From: Verrucomicrobiales bacterium
GTDB lineage: Bacteria > Verrucomicrobiota > Verrucomicrobiia > Verrucomicrobiales > DEV007
Assembly (NCBI GenBank): GCA_030730365.1
Contig: JANQVJ010000037.1
Span: 1 to 64,000 of the forward strand
Direction of reading: 5' to 3'
Length of the DNA stretch: 64,000 bases
The notes beneath the pieces were generated by a model. That model searched no databases. It was not told the DNA's origin and saw only the letters and a program-made list of their open reading frames with translations. Numbering within the stretch: position 1 is the first letter of the stretch; each line of letters starts with the position of its first letter. Both the position numbers and the translations under genes were made by a program. Below, in pieces: positions 38,884 to 48,571 of this stretch.

Positions 38884-40560
38884 TCAGGCAGACTTGCGGT
38901 TTTTTCCCAGAAAGCCGACGAGGCCGAGGATGAAGAGGGTCACGAGCACGCCGATGCCTACCATGCCTGCGGTGCCTTTGCCGAGGAGAACCCAGATGGA
39001 ACCGCCGGTGGCGATGATGGTGGCGATGGCCATGAGCACGTTCCATTTCACAGCCTGCGCTCCGCGCGGTCTCGACTCGCCGAGGAGGCTGCTGGAGTTC
39101 ATGAGGAGTAGGAAGGTGAAGTAGGCGATGGGGATCATGGCCCCGCCGATGACAGAGGTGGGCACGGCGAGGGCGGCTTTGGAAGTGGCATTAGCCCAGA
39201 AGTAGAGCGGCCCGAGAAATCCGCCGAGCCCGGCGATGACGGTGCCGATGAAGTGGACGACCTTGCTGTTCGGACGCCCCAGCATCTCGCAGAGGGTGAA
39301 CCCGTTGATGAGCATGAGGATGATGATGGTCGAGACAGCCATGCCGAGCACGCCGATTCCGAAGACGACTTGGGCGATGGTGTTGCCGGTGAGCGGTTGT
39401 AGGGCGCTCGCGAGGTTCATGTTGTCGCGGGTCGCGAGCATCGCGGCTAGCCTGCGGTCGGCTTCGGGGAGGGCGTCGCGGGCGGCGGTCTTGGATTCGT
39501 CGCTGAGGGTGGCGAAGGCGGCGGGATCGGCAAAGGCGACTCGCTTGTTGGCCTGTTCGGTAAAGGCTCGCTCCATCGCGGGTTTCACCTTGCCGGCGGA
39601 GTCGAGGACGTCGTCATAGCGGGTGTGGAACTGCGAGGCGGCGGCGATGACGACGCAGGTGGTGGCGAGGACGAAGGGAACGATGAGCCCGATCGAGAGA
39701 TCGAAGATGGCGAGGCCGCGATGCGATTTGCCCCAGCTCTTTTTCAGCATGGAGTAGGGGAGGAGGAAGGTCATGTTGATCCCGACGGCGGTGCCGAAGG
39801 CGGTCATCATGATGTCGCGCTGGCTCTTGGCGATCTCGGTGGTCCAGAAGGTGGCGAACTCTCCGGTCGCGGCGATGGGTTCGAGGAAGGTCGGGGCGGG
39901 GGCGGCGAGGAGTCTGAGGTCGGGCCAGAAGCCGGCGAAGATGGCGCCGAAATCGAGATTCCCGGCAAAGGCGAGGGCGCCGACGACGCCGAAGAATGAG
40001 ATCACGACGATGCCGACCATGGCCTTGAGGATGACTTCGAAGAGCTTGATGCCTTTGTTGCCGCTCTCGTAAAAGTAATTAATGATCAGCCCGACGACGA
40101 GGAGGACCATGCAGATGACGCCGGTCGAGGCGAGTCCGGTGCTTTTCCCGCCGAGGAGATTCTGTTGCACGGCGGCGGTGGCGAGGGCGAACTGGGGCAT
40201 GCACCAGACAATGTTGGCCATGAGCGTGGCGATAATCCAGGCCCAGGCGAGGACGGGGCTGACGTGGGCCTTGATCGCACCGAAAGGGCGCTGACCGGTG
40301 GAGAGAGTCACGTAGGAGATCGCGCTCAGCATGATGACCCCGAGGATCATGGCGAGAGGCTGGAGCCAGAGCATGTGATAGCCCATGAAGACTCCGAGGT
40401 AGAGCGCGCCGGCGAGCGAGCCACCGCCCAGGGTGATGGCTCCCTGAAGCCAGCCGGGGCCGGATTTCTTGGTGTAGGATCCCCAGCGGTGCAGGAGCGG
40501 TTGGCTGTTGATGACGTCGAGTTCGGCGGCTTCTGTGCGGCGCTGGTCTGATTCGCTCAT
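38884..40560 (-). CDS. NRAMP-related multi-TM transporter with non-canonical motifs
   Basis: KSGPGWLQGAITLGGGSLAGALYLGVFMGYHMLWLQPLAMILGVIML; TM6-like GINMTFLLPYSMLKKSWGK. Confidence 0.7.
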   Translation of the reverse strand: MSESDQRRTEAAELDVINSQPLLHRWGSYTKKSGPGWLQGAITLGGGSLAGALYLGVFMGYHMLWLQPLAMILGVIMLSAISYVTLSTGQRPFGAIKAHVSPVLAWAWIIATLMANIVWCMPQFALATAAVQQNLLGGKSTGLASTGVICMVLLVVGLIINYFYESGNKGIKLFEVILKAMVGIVVISFFGVVGALAFAGNLDFGAIFAGFWPDLRLLAAPAPTFLEPIAATGEFATFWTTEIAKSQRDIMMTAFGTAVGINMTFLLPYSMLKKSWGKSHRGLAIFDLSIGLIVPFVLATTCVVIAAASQFHTRYDDVLDSAGKVKPAMERAFTEQANKRVAFADPAAFATLSDESKTAARDALPEADRRLAAMLATRDNMNLASALQPLTGNTIAQVVFGIGVLGMAVSTIIILMLINGFTLCEMLGRPNSKVVHFIGTVIAGLGGFLGPLYFWANATSKAALAVPTSVIGGAMIPIAYFTFLLLMNSSSLLGESRPRGAQAVKWNVLMAIATIIATGGSIWVLLGKGTAGMVGIGVLVTLFILGLVGFLGKNRKSA

Positions 40561-40728
40561 GTGGACAAGTGATAAATGGTGGGATTCGGGAGAGTCCGAG
40601 CAGCGATTCTAGCCTGTGCCGGGATGGCGTCAAGATAAGGCTCGGCGTATTCTCGGTGCCTGAGCTTCGCCTTTGACCCGTATCGGTGCGGGTGCTACGC
40701 TTGCCGCCTTTCGATTTTTGCCAGAATT

Positions 40729-43494
40729 ATGAGCGACCCAGACGGCTCCACCAGCTACAAAGCGACCCTGAATCTTCCCGATACCGAGTTCCCCATGCGC
40801 GGCGATCTCGTGACGCGGGAGCCTGCCCGTCTCGAAAAATGGGAGCGTGATTCGCTTTATTTTGAGATCATCAAAAAGCGGAAGAGTGAGGGAGCGCCCC
40901 GCTACATTCTCCACGACGGGCCTCCTTTCGCCAACGGCGATGTCCACATGGGCACGGCTCTGAATAAGGTGCTGAAGGATCTTGTCCTCAAGAGCAAGAC
41001 AATGGCGGGCTACGAATGCCCCTACATCCCGGGCTGGGATTGCCATGGTCTCCCGATCGAATTCAAGGTCGTGAAAGAAACCCGCGGTCTCGACGCGCCC
41101 GAGATCCGCCGCCGCTCCGAGGCCTTTGCCCGCGAGTACATCGACATCCAGCGGAATTCGTTCCGCCGTCTCGGTGTCCTCGGGGACTGGGAGAATCCCT
41201 ATCTCACGCTCTCGCCGGAGTATGAGTCCGACATCATCCGGGTCTTCGCGACTCTCGTTGAGAAGAATCTCGTCTACCAGAGCCAGAAGCCGGTGCAGTG
41301 GAGCTACGGCGCCCAGACCGCTCTCGCCGAAGCCGAGGTCGAGTACATGGATGTGAAAGATCCGGCGATTTTCGTGAAATTTCCCCTCGTCACCGGCGAA
41401 CTCGCCGGCAAAACCTCGATGGTGATCTGGACGACGACGCCGTGGACGCTCCCCGCGAACCTCGGGATCGCGGTGCATCCGCTCTTCACCTACGTGCGGG
41501 GCAACTTCACCCATGCGGAAAAGGGCGTGACGGAAAACCTCGTCGTGGTGAAGGATCTCGTCGAGACCTTCGGCCAGAAGACGGGCTTCCTCCCCGCCGG
41601 CGAAATGGTCGAGTTCAAAGGCGCGGAGCTTGAGGGCGCTGAGGCGCAGCATCCTTTTCTCGACCGCACTTCGCGACTTATCCTCGCTGATTTCGTCACG
41701 ACCGAGACTGGCACGGGGGCAGTCCACATCGCCCCTGGACACGGATCTGAGGATTACTTAGCTGGTCAGCAGAACGGACTCGGACTTCTTTCCCCGGTCG
41801 ACGACCTCGGAAAATTCACCGACGAGGTCGGCGTCGATTTCCTCGTCGGGCAGCATGTCCACGAGTCTAACGTGCCTATCATCAAGCTGCTCGCGGGCAA
41901 GGGCGCGCTCATTGGCAAGGAGAACTACCTCCACAGTTACCCGCATTGCTGGAGGTCGAAGACTCCCATCATCTTCCGCTCGGTGCCGCAGTTTTTTATC
42001 CGCATCGACGCGCTCCGCGAGACCGCGCTGAAGGAGATCGACGCGGTCCGCTGGCTGCCGCACTGGGGCCGCAACCGCATTTTCGGAACGGTCGAGTCGC
42101 GCCCTGACTGGTGCATCTCGCGTCAGCGCACCTGGGGTGTTCCGCTGCCCGTGTTTTACGACGCCGAGACGGGCGAGCCCATGATCGATGCCGCGCTTGC
42201 GCGGAAGGTGGCCGACCTGACCGAGTCGGGCGGGACGAATCTCTGGTTTGAAAAAGACGACGCCTGGTGGGCCGAGGCTCTCAGTCTCCCCGCCGGGACG
42301 AAGCGTTGCACCGACACTCTCGACGTCTGGATCGACTCGGGCTCGAGCCACGTCGCGGTGATGGATCGCCATCCCGAACTGAGCTGTCCGGCCGACCTGT
42401 ATCTCGAAGCGACCGACCAGCATCGCGGCTGGTTCCAGAGCTCTCTGATGCTGAGCGTCGCGGTGCGTGACAAGGCGCCCTACAAGGCGGTTATGACGCA
42501 CGGCTTTGTTGTCGATCAGGACAAGAAAAAGATCTCGAAGTCCGAGGCGAAAAAATCCGGGAAACCGGTCGATGCCGCTTATTTCTACGATAAATATGGC
42601 GCTGACATCCTCCGTCTCTGGGTCAGTAGTGTCGATTGGCAGAACGAGGTGCCCTTTGGCGAAGACCTCTTCAAGCAAACCGCCGAACCGTATCGCCGCT
42701 TCCGCAATACCCTGCGCATCCTCCTCGCGAACCTGAACGACTTCGACATCTCAAAAGACGGCGTCGGACCCGAAGCGATGACCCTGCTCGATCGCTGGAT
42801 CCTCGAGCGGCTCCATCAGGTCATCGTCGAGTGCCGCGAGGCTTATGCTGCCTTCGAATTCCGCAAGGTCTTCAACACGCTCAACCAGTTCTGCGCGGTC
42901 GACCTCAGTGCGCTCTACGTCGATATCACGAAGGACCGCATGTATTGTGACGCGGTCGCCTCCCCGCGCCGCCGTGCTTCGCAGACGGTGATTCATCAGG
43001 TCTTCGAAGGGCTTGTGAAGCTCATCGCGCCCGTCCTCGCCTACACCGCCGACGAAGCCTGGGAGTATGCCGGGCACAGCACCTCGGTGCACCTTGAGCT
43101 TTTCCCCGAGGCCGATCCCGTCTTTGCCTCGGACGAGGCTACGGTGAAAATCGGTCACTTTTCCCGCCTCCGCGATCTCGCCCAGGTCGCGATCGATGCG
43201 GCGGTCAAAGCCGACGAGTTCAAAAAGCGCGAGCGTGCCGCCGTCGTCTTCCATCTCCCTGCCGACGACGCCGCGCGAGCGGTCTTGAGCGAAGCTCCGG
43301 AAGAGGCGCTGGAGTTCCTCATGGTCTCGGGCATTTCCGTCGAGGTCACACATGGTCCCGCCCGCGCGACTGTCGCGGTGACGACGCAGGAGGAGTGCCC
43401 GCGCTGCCGACGTTCTGTCGCGCTGCATCCCGGGAGCACCCTTTGTTCGCGCTGCGACGATGTTGTTGTCTCTCTCGCACCCCTCGTCACATGA
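40729..43494 (+). CDS. ileS: Isoleucyl-tRNA synthetase
   Basis: HDGPPFANGDVHMGTALNKVLKDLV...YVPGWDCHGLPIE-type segment, KKISKSEAKKSG, C-terminal CPRC...CSRC zinc site. Confidence 0.96.
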   Translation: MSDPDGSTSYKATLNLPDTEFPMRGDLVTREPARLEKWERDSLYFEIIKKRKSEGAPRYILHDGPPFANGDVHMGTALNKVLKDLVLKSKTMAGYECPYIPGWDCHGLPIEFKVVKETRGLDAPEIRRRSEAFAREYIDIQRNSFRRLGVLGDWENPYLTLSPEYESDIIRVFATLVEKNLVYQSQKPVQWSYGAQTALAEAEVEYMDVKDPAIFVKFPLVTGELAGKTSMVIWTTTPWTLPANLGIAVHPLFTYVRGNFTHAEKGVTENLVVVKDLVETFGQKTGFLPAGEMVEFKGAELEGAEAQHPFLDRTSRLILADFVTTETGTGAVHIAPGHGSEDYLAGQQNGLGLLSPVDDLGKFTDEVGVDFLVGQHVHESNVPIIKLLAGKGALIGKENYLHSYPHCWRSKTPIIFRSVPQFFIRIDALRETALKEIDAVRWLPHWGRNRIFGTVESRPDWCISRQRTWGVPLPVFYDAETGEPMIDAALARKVADLTESGGTNLWFEKDDAWWAEALSLPAGTKRCTDTLDVWIDSGSSHVAVMDRHPELSCPADLYLEATDQHRGWFQSSLMLSVAVRDKAPYKAVMTHGFVVDQDKKKISKSEAKKSGKPVDAAYFYDKYGADILRLWVSSVDWQNEVPFGEDLFKQTAEPYRRFRNTLRILLANLNDFDISKDGVGPEAMTLLDRWILERLHQVIVECREAYAAFEFRKVFNTLNQFCAVDLSALYVDITKDRMYCDAVASPRRRASQTVIHQVFEGLVKLIAPVLAYTADEAWEYAGHSTSVHLELFPEADPVFASDEATVKIGHFSRLRDLAQVAIDAAVKADEFKKRERAAVVFHLPADDAARAVLSEAPEEALEFLMVSGISVEVTHGPARATVAVTTQEECPRCRRSVALHPGSTLCSRCDDVVVSLAPLVT

Positions 43495-44027
43495 GAAAAT
43501 TTCTCCTCGCCCTCACCCTGCCGCTCTACGCCCTCGATCAGTGGACGAAGTGGCTCGTCGTCTCGAACTTTCCCGACGCGGTGAACGAGCCGGTTGCTCC
43601 GCGCATCATCGAGGTGATCCCCGGATTTTTTAATCTCGTGCGTGTGCACAACACCGGCATGGCCTTCGGGATCATGAACGGGGCCGAGCATGCCAACTGG
43701 TTCTTCGGGGCGATCGGAGTGATCGCGATGACGGCGATCACGATCCTGTGGCGCAAAGGAGCATTTCCGGACCTCATCTCGAAGGTCGCTGCCTCGCTTC
43801 TGATCAGCGGCATCCTCGGGAACCTGACCGACCGTCTTCTCCCGGGGCGGGGTTATGTCGTCGATTTCCTCGACTTCCAGCCGCCTTTCTACGAGTTGAT
43901 TCACGAATCGGGGCATTTTCCTTCCTTCAATGTGGCGGATTCCTGCATCTGCATCGCGGCGGGCTTGCTCATCATCTCGGCCTTCCGTCAGCCCGCACCC
44001 CCGGAGAAAAAACCGGCGAAAGGCTGA
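43491..44027 (+). CDS. lspA: Lipoprotein signal peptidase (signal peptidase II)
   Basis: ALDQWTKWLVVSNFP...FFNLVRVHNTGMAFGI...GILGNLTDRLLPGRGYVVDFLDF...FNVADSCICIAAGLL; ATGA overlap with ileS. Confidence 0.94.
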   Translation: MRKFLLALTLPLYALDQWTKWLVVSNFPDAVNEPVAPRIIEVIPGFFNLVRVHNTGMAFGIMNGAEHANWFFGAIGVIAMTAITILWRKGAFPDLISKVAASLLISGILGNLTDRLLPGRGYVVDFLDFQPPFYELIHESGHFPSFNVADSCICIAAGLLIISAFRQPAPPEKKPAKG

Positions 44028-44048
44028 CTTTCTCCAAGAGGCACGGTC

Positions 44049-44612
44049 ATGACGCGGAAAGGAATCCTGATGATCGCGGCGCTTTTCCTCGTCGCCTTTG
44101 TCGTCCTCGGCCTCGGTCGACTCGGATATGAAGAGATCGAGGGCTATCAGTCGCTCGAAAAGGCGGCGGAAAAGATTCGGAAAGATTTCCCGCGGGTGAA
44201 GCCGATCGCTCCGGGTGCTCTCGCGGATCTGTTGGAGAATCCGGGACCTGTCCTCCTCATCGACGCTCGCGAACCTCTCGAATATGCGGTGAGCCTTCTC
44301 CCCGGCGCGGTGAATCTCAGAACGGTGAACGAGGTGAACGAACATCTCGCGGCACGGAAGGAGCAACCTGAGATCCTCATCCTCTATGGCGCGATCGGAT
44401 TTCGCGCCGCCGAACTCGCCGATGAGCTGCTCACGAGCGGTCGGGGAAATCTCGAGCTGCTCGAAGGCGGGATCTTCCGCTGGGCGAACGAAGGGCGGTC
44501 GCTCGTGGATCCGCAGGGCCGGACGGTGACGCAGGTGCATTCGTACAACAAGGTCTACCGCCGTCTCCTCGATCCTGCGAAACGCGCGCTCACGCCGGAA
44601 GCGGGCGACTGA
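44049..44612 (+). CDS. Rhodanese-like domain protein, predicted catalytically inactive
   Basis: VLLIDAREPLEYAVSLLPGAVNL...ILILYGAIGFRAAELADELL...NLELLEGGIFRWANEGRSLVD; Gly at the usual Cys position. Confidence 0.85.
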   Translation: MTRKGILMIAALFLVAFVVLGLGRLGYEEIEGYQSLEKAAEKIRKDFPRVKPIAPGALADLLENPGPVLLIDAREPLEYAVSLLPGAVNLRTVNEVNEHLAARKEQPEILILYGAIGFRAAELADELLTSGRGNLELLEGGIFRWANEGRSLVDPQGRTVTQVHSYNKVYRRLLDPAKRALTPEAGD

Positions 44613-44669
44613 AAAGCGTCCGCCTTTTCTCTTTCGGAAGCGCTGAAACTCTGCCACTTTCCGCCTGTC

Positions 44670-45230
44670 ATGAAAACCAACCACGTCGCCCGATCTTTTC
44701 TCATGCTCGCTGCTGCAGTGCTCGTCGGCTGCACGTCGAACGACGGAGGGACGGTCTCTCCCACCGTGAAGCCGGCCCCACCCTCGCTCTTCGGCGGTGG
44801 TCAGCAGCCCGCGGCGCCCGCCCCGGGGGCTCCCGCTCTCTCGGGCGGGGCTCAGGCACCGGCCGCTCCTGGAGTCGCAACCGCCCTCTCAGGCGTGCAG
44901 ACGACCTACTCGGGCCTCAAGTATGAGGTGCTGCGTTCCGGTACGGGTGCGCGCCCCGCTTCCTACAACCGTGTGAAGGTCCATTACCACGGATACCTCC
45001 CCGACGGCACCGTCTTTGACAGCAGTGTCGAGCGCGGCGAACCCGCCACTTTCGGGCTCAATCAGGTCATCCCGGGCTGGCGCGAGGGCATCCCGCTGAT
45101 GCAGGTGGGGGCGAAATATCGTTTCACGGTGCCGCCGCACCTCGCTTACGGGGCACGCGGGGCTCCGCCGAAGATCGGACCGAACCAGACCCTGATGTTC
45201 GATGTCGAGCTTTTCGAGGTGCTCTATTGA
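44670..45230 (+). CDS. FKBP-type peptidyl-prolyl isomerase lipoprotein
   Basis: Lipobox AAAVLVGC; VKVHYHGYLPDGTVFDSSVERGEPATFGLNQVIPGWREGIPLMQVGAKYRFTVPPHLAYGARG. Confidence 0.95.
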   Translation: MKTNHVARSFLMLAAAVLVGCTSNDGGTVSPTVKPAPPSLFGGGQQPAAPAPGAPALSGGAQAPAAPGVATALSGVQTTYSGLKYEVLRSGTGARPASYNRVKVHYHGYLPDGTVFDSSVERGEPATFGLNQVIPGWREGIPLMQVGAKYRFTVPPHLAYGARGAPPKIGPNQTLMFDVELFEVLY

Positions 45231-45302
45231 TGCAGGAAAAGATTGATTCGAACGGTCGATTGTTCTATTTCCTCATCACACGAACGATTCACCCGGAACC
45301 GC

Positions 45303-45599
45303 ATGAACAGACTGCTCAGCCCGATTTTTCTCTCCGCTGCTCCGGCGGAGGCGGCTCCGGCGCACGGGAGATTCAAGCACTGTGAGTGCGTTGGCGACTA
45401 CACCCCGCCTCGCGGCGCCGTCAAAATGTTCACCGCCCGTGTCAAAACGGAGTAGCGGCACCGCCATCACGGTCCTCCTTGCGGCCGCAAGATTCCCTAC
45501 AAGGTGAAAGTGATCACCTATCGCGATCGCTACACCGACGGGACCGCCCGGACGTGGAAATGTGCCGTGGCCTCCTCCGAGGTCAGTCTCGGAAAGTGA
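45303..45599 (+). pseudogene. Small Cys-containing secreted-like ORF interrupted by in-frame TAG
   Basis: MNRLLSPIFLSAAPAEAAPAHGRFKHCECVGDYTPPRGAVKMFTARVKTE-TAG-RHRHHGPPCGRKIPYKVKVITYRDRYTDGTARTWKCAVASSEVSLGK-TGA, single frame. Confidence 0.5.
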
Positions 45600-45618
45600 G
45601 CCTCGGTTTTGAGATCGC

Positions 45619-46692
45619 TCACGGTTTCTCCGTGACGATGGGCCAGGACCCGAGTTGACGGGCGACGGACTCGAAACTGAGGGACTTCAGCGCGATCTTC
45701 TGGGATTCATCGATCGCGGCGACGTAGGCATCGTCATCGTGGAGGATTTGAGCGATGCGTTCGAAAATGTTTTTCATCCGGATTGTGCCGTCGTCGCTGA
45801 AGTCGGGAAAGGCCATGTTCTCGATCGTCGAGCTGCCGCCGGCGCAGATTGTCCGGGCGAGGAGACAGTCCCCCGCGACCTGACCGGGCACGGTGCTGCG
45901 GTCCATCTGGTAAACGAAGCGGTGCGAGGAAAGCAGCTTCATGTAGTCCGGGTAGGGTAGGGTCGTCTCGTGTATCTGAAGACAGTCGGGCGGGAAGGCA
46001 TACGCCAGTTCCCGCAGGATACGGAGGCCGCGCGCCTTGTCCGAGTTGATCACGGTGACGCGCGGGATCTTGAACTCGTGCGCGAGCGAGGCCGCCCGGG
46101 TGACGGCCTGGATGTGATTGCGCGTCTCGGTCTTGAACTCGCGTGTCCCGATGAGGATCCCGGATCGCTCGTTCACCGGAGTGGAAAAATCCCACGAGGG
46201 GAAATCGACCGGGTAGGGCGTCGGGATGAATTTCATCTTTTTCCAGAAATCGTTCTGGTCGATTGTGCCGACGCGGGGCGGCCAGGCGAGGGTAGGGGAG
46301 ACGATCCCGTCGGCGAGTGCGAGGATCTCACCGTAAGCCCGCACCGACTTGACTGAGTTGAGCTGGTGGGAGATCTGGTTGTGGCTGCACTCCTTCCACG
46401 CCACAAGGACGGTGACCCCGGCCTTTTTCAGCTTTCCTACTGCATTCAGTGTGATCCAGGGGCGTCGGCGGATCAGGACGAGGACGGCATTGAAGCGATC
46501 CCGCACCTTCAGAAAATCCTCGGTCGAGTCAAAAAAGGCGCCGTTGGTGGCGGCGGCATACGCGTGGAAATTCATCGGCGCGTGGATTCCGCGCTGATAG
46601 GAATCAGGGCCCCGCGAGTAGTCGAGGTAGGGGTCCCTGCCTTTGGGATTCAGGACCGCAAGGCAGACAGGGGACTCGTATTGGATGGCCAT
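45619..46692 (-). CDS. Hypothetical protein (GT-B glycosyltransferase-like C-terminal half suspected)
   Basis: Long ORF with NERSGILIGTREFKTETRNHIQAVTRAASLAHEFKIPRVTVINSD...LPYPDYMKLLSSHRFVYQMDRSTVPGQVAGDCLLARTICAGG. Confidence 0.65.
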   Translation of the reverse strand: MAIQYESPVCLAVLNPKGRDPYLDYSRGPDSYQRGIHAPMNFHAYAAATNGAFFDSTEDFLKVRDRFNAVLVLIRRRPWITLNAVGKLKKAGVTVLVAWKECSHNQISHQLNSVKSVRAYGEILALADGIVSPTLAWPPRVGTIDQNDFWKKMKFIPTPYPVDFPSWDFSTPVNERSGILIGTREFKTETRNHIQAVTRAASLAHEFKIPRVTVINSDKARGLRILRELAYAFPPDCLQIHETTLPYPDYMKLLSSHRFVYQMDRSTVPGQVAGDCLLARTICAGGSSTIENMAFPDFSDDGTIRMKNIFERIAQILHDDDAYVAAIDESQKIALKSLSFESVARQLGSWPIVTEKP

Positions 46693-46699
46693 TGGAAGA

Positions 46700-46774
46700 T
46701 GGTGCGCGATACTGGATTTGAACCAGTGACCCCCACCGTGTCAAGGTGATGCTCTACCCCTGAGCTAACCGCGC
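46700..46774 (-). tRNA. tRNA-Val (anticodon GAC)
   Basis: Reverse strand GCGCGGTTAGCTCAGGGGTAGAGCATCACCTTGACACGGTGGGGGTCACTGGTTCAAATCCAGTATCGCGCACCA; 7-bp acceptor stem, D arm, loop TTGACAC, T-loop TTCAAAT, encoded CCA. Confidence 0.95.
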
Positions 46775-46865
46775 CTATTTCCCCCCAATGAGAGGGCCGC
46801 GAATGTAGACGCAGGAGAGTGCATCCGCAACTGGAATATTTCCGGACCTCGTCGAGGGTGGGAGA

Positions 46866-47726
46866 GTGCCCGCTTTAACTATTTTTGACCGTGTTCTTCA
46901 TGTTGCCGCTGGGAGGATAAAACTGCGCGTGCGCGAGTGGCTTCCCTCCGGCCCCGAAAAGGGGCAGGTCCTCATTTTGCATGGGCTTGGAGACCATGCC
47001 GCGCGTCATGATTGGGCTGCGTCTCTCATCACTGACGCCGGGTATCGGGCGGTGGGCTTCGATTGGCCCGGGAATGGTGAGTCCGACGGAGTCAGGGGCG
47101 ACATGCCGACGGTGGCTGAGTCGGGGAGACTTCTTGAGGAGGTGATCCAAGCGCTCGCCTTGCGCCCCCAGGGCATTTTCGCTCATTCCACGGGAGCCTT
47201 TCTCGCGCTGCACTGGCTTGGCGGGTTGGCACAGCCGCTCGACGGACTACGCTGGGCCTGGATTAGTTCTCCTCTTCTCGTGCCTTCCCACGGGCAGCCG
47301 GGGTTGAAAATATCCCTCGCTCGTCTTCTCGCGGCCGGTTTCCCGCGACTTACCCTCAGCACTGGGGTGAGGCAGAAGAGTTGTTACCACACTGGATTCG
47401 ATCCTTTGATCGACGCGGCTTTGAAAAAAGATGGGAGTCATCGGCGAATCTCGCTGAGATTTGCGACCGATCTTCTAGCGGCGGAGAAGTTCTTACTCGA
47501 AGCCGCCTCGCGCATCCCGGGTACCCCGGCTTTTCTCGTGACTCAGGGCACGGAAGACAAAGTGTGCCCTCCGCATTACGTCGAGGCCCTTTATGCCAGC
47601 CTTCCGGGAATGGAAAAGTGCCTCGTCTTTGCCTCCGGCGCTCGACATGAACCCTTTCGCGAAAAGGACCACCGGGCGATCACGAACGCGGTGCGGTCCT
47701 GGCTCGATCTGCGGGACGCTCGGTAA
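46866..47726 (+). CDS. Alpha/beta hydrolase (monoacylglycerol lipase / serine aminopeptidase S33-like)
   Basis: VLILHGLGDHAARHDWAASLI...GFDWPGNGESDGVRGDMP...FAHSTGAFLALHWL...QGTEDKVCPPHYVE. Confidence 0.9.
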   Translation: MPALTIFDRVLHVAAGRIKLRVREWLPSGPEKGQVLILHGLGDHAARHDWAASLITDAGYRAVGFDWPGNGESDGVRGDMPTVAESGRLLEEVIQALALRPQGIFAHSTGAFLALHWLGGLAQPLDGLRWAWISSPLLVPSHGQPGLKISLARLLAAGFPRLTLSTGVRQKSCYHTGFDPLIDAALKKDGSHRRISLRFATDLLAAEKFLLEAASRIPGTPAFLVTQGTEDKVCPPHYVEALYASLPGMEKCLVFASGARHEPFREKDHRAITNAVRSWLDLRDAR

Positions 47727-47787
47727 AAGAGACCCCGGAGGACGGAACGGATTGACAGAGCGCCATCTTTTTCCCACACTAACGGCT

Positions 47788-48492
47788 ATGTCATCAGCAG
47801 AGTTTTCTCTCATCATATGTCTCCCCGACGAAGCACCTGCCCGGCACGACCTCTCTGACGGAGCAGTCTCGATCGGGCGCAGCCCGGATAACGGACTCCA
47901 GATTCTCGTCGCCGAAGTTTCGGTGAAACACGGTAGCATCGGGCGGGAGGGAGAGGCCTTTATCCTTGCCGATTCCGGCTCGACCAATGGAACCACTGTC
48001 AACGGAGCGCCCGTCGGGTCCGATGGGGTAGCCCTCAGTCCTATGGACAAGATCGTTTTCGGCACGTTCGTTCCGGCCTATTTCGTTCCCTCTGTCGTTC
48101 TCGATTCGACCCCGATGGAGGAGCTCATCGCCTCGATCGAAGCGGCTCCGAAGGTCGCTGCCCCTGCCGCCCATCTGAAAACTGCCCCTGTCGCCACCGC
48201 CGTCCGTGCCGCCGTTCCACTTCCGGGAGAGCCTGCCGCCGGTTCTTCCACGGTGAAGCTCGATCAGGTGCGCGGTCCCGCTCCCAGCGGGATACGTCCC
48301 GCCACCGTTCCGCTTGCGCCGCGCCAGCCTCTCCCCGGTGGCCCCGCCGCGCCGCGTCCGGCCGGAGTCCAGCCCGCGAAGTTGCCCGCCGTTCCGCCGG
48401 CCGGGTCGCCTGCTCCAATTCCCCTGAAACGTCCTGCTCCCGGAGCGGCGACGATTCCGCTGCCGAAGCTTCCGCCGAAGCCGGGTGCCTGA
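47788..48492 (+). CDS. FHA domain protein with Pro/Ala-rich tail
   Basis: HDLSDGAVSIGRSPDNGLQILVAEVSVKHGSIGREGEAFILADSGSTNGTTVNGAPV; tail PAAPRPAGVQPAKLPAVPPAGSPAPIPLKRP. Confidence 0.88.
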   Translation: MSSAEFSLIICLPDEAPARHDLSDGAVSIGRSPDNGLQILVAEVSVKHGSIGREGEAFILADSGSTNGTTVNGAPVGSDGVALSPMDKIVFGTFVPAYFVPSVVLDSTPMEELIASIEAAPKVAAPAAHLKTAPVATAVRAAVPLPGEPAAGSSTVKLDQVRGPAPSGIRPATVPLAPRQPLPGGPAAPRPAGVQPAKLPAVPPAGSPAPIPLKRPAPGAATIPLPKLPPKPGA

Positions 48493-48571
48493 GCCGCCTT
48501 TCGGTCCTTACCCGTTCGGCCGGCCCGTTGCTCGTTCCCGAGACGGGCTGCGGTGTTTGCGCGTCAGTGCG

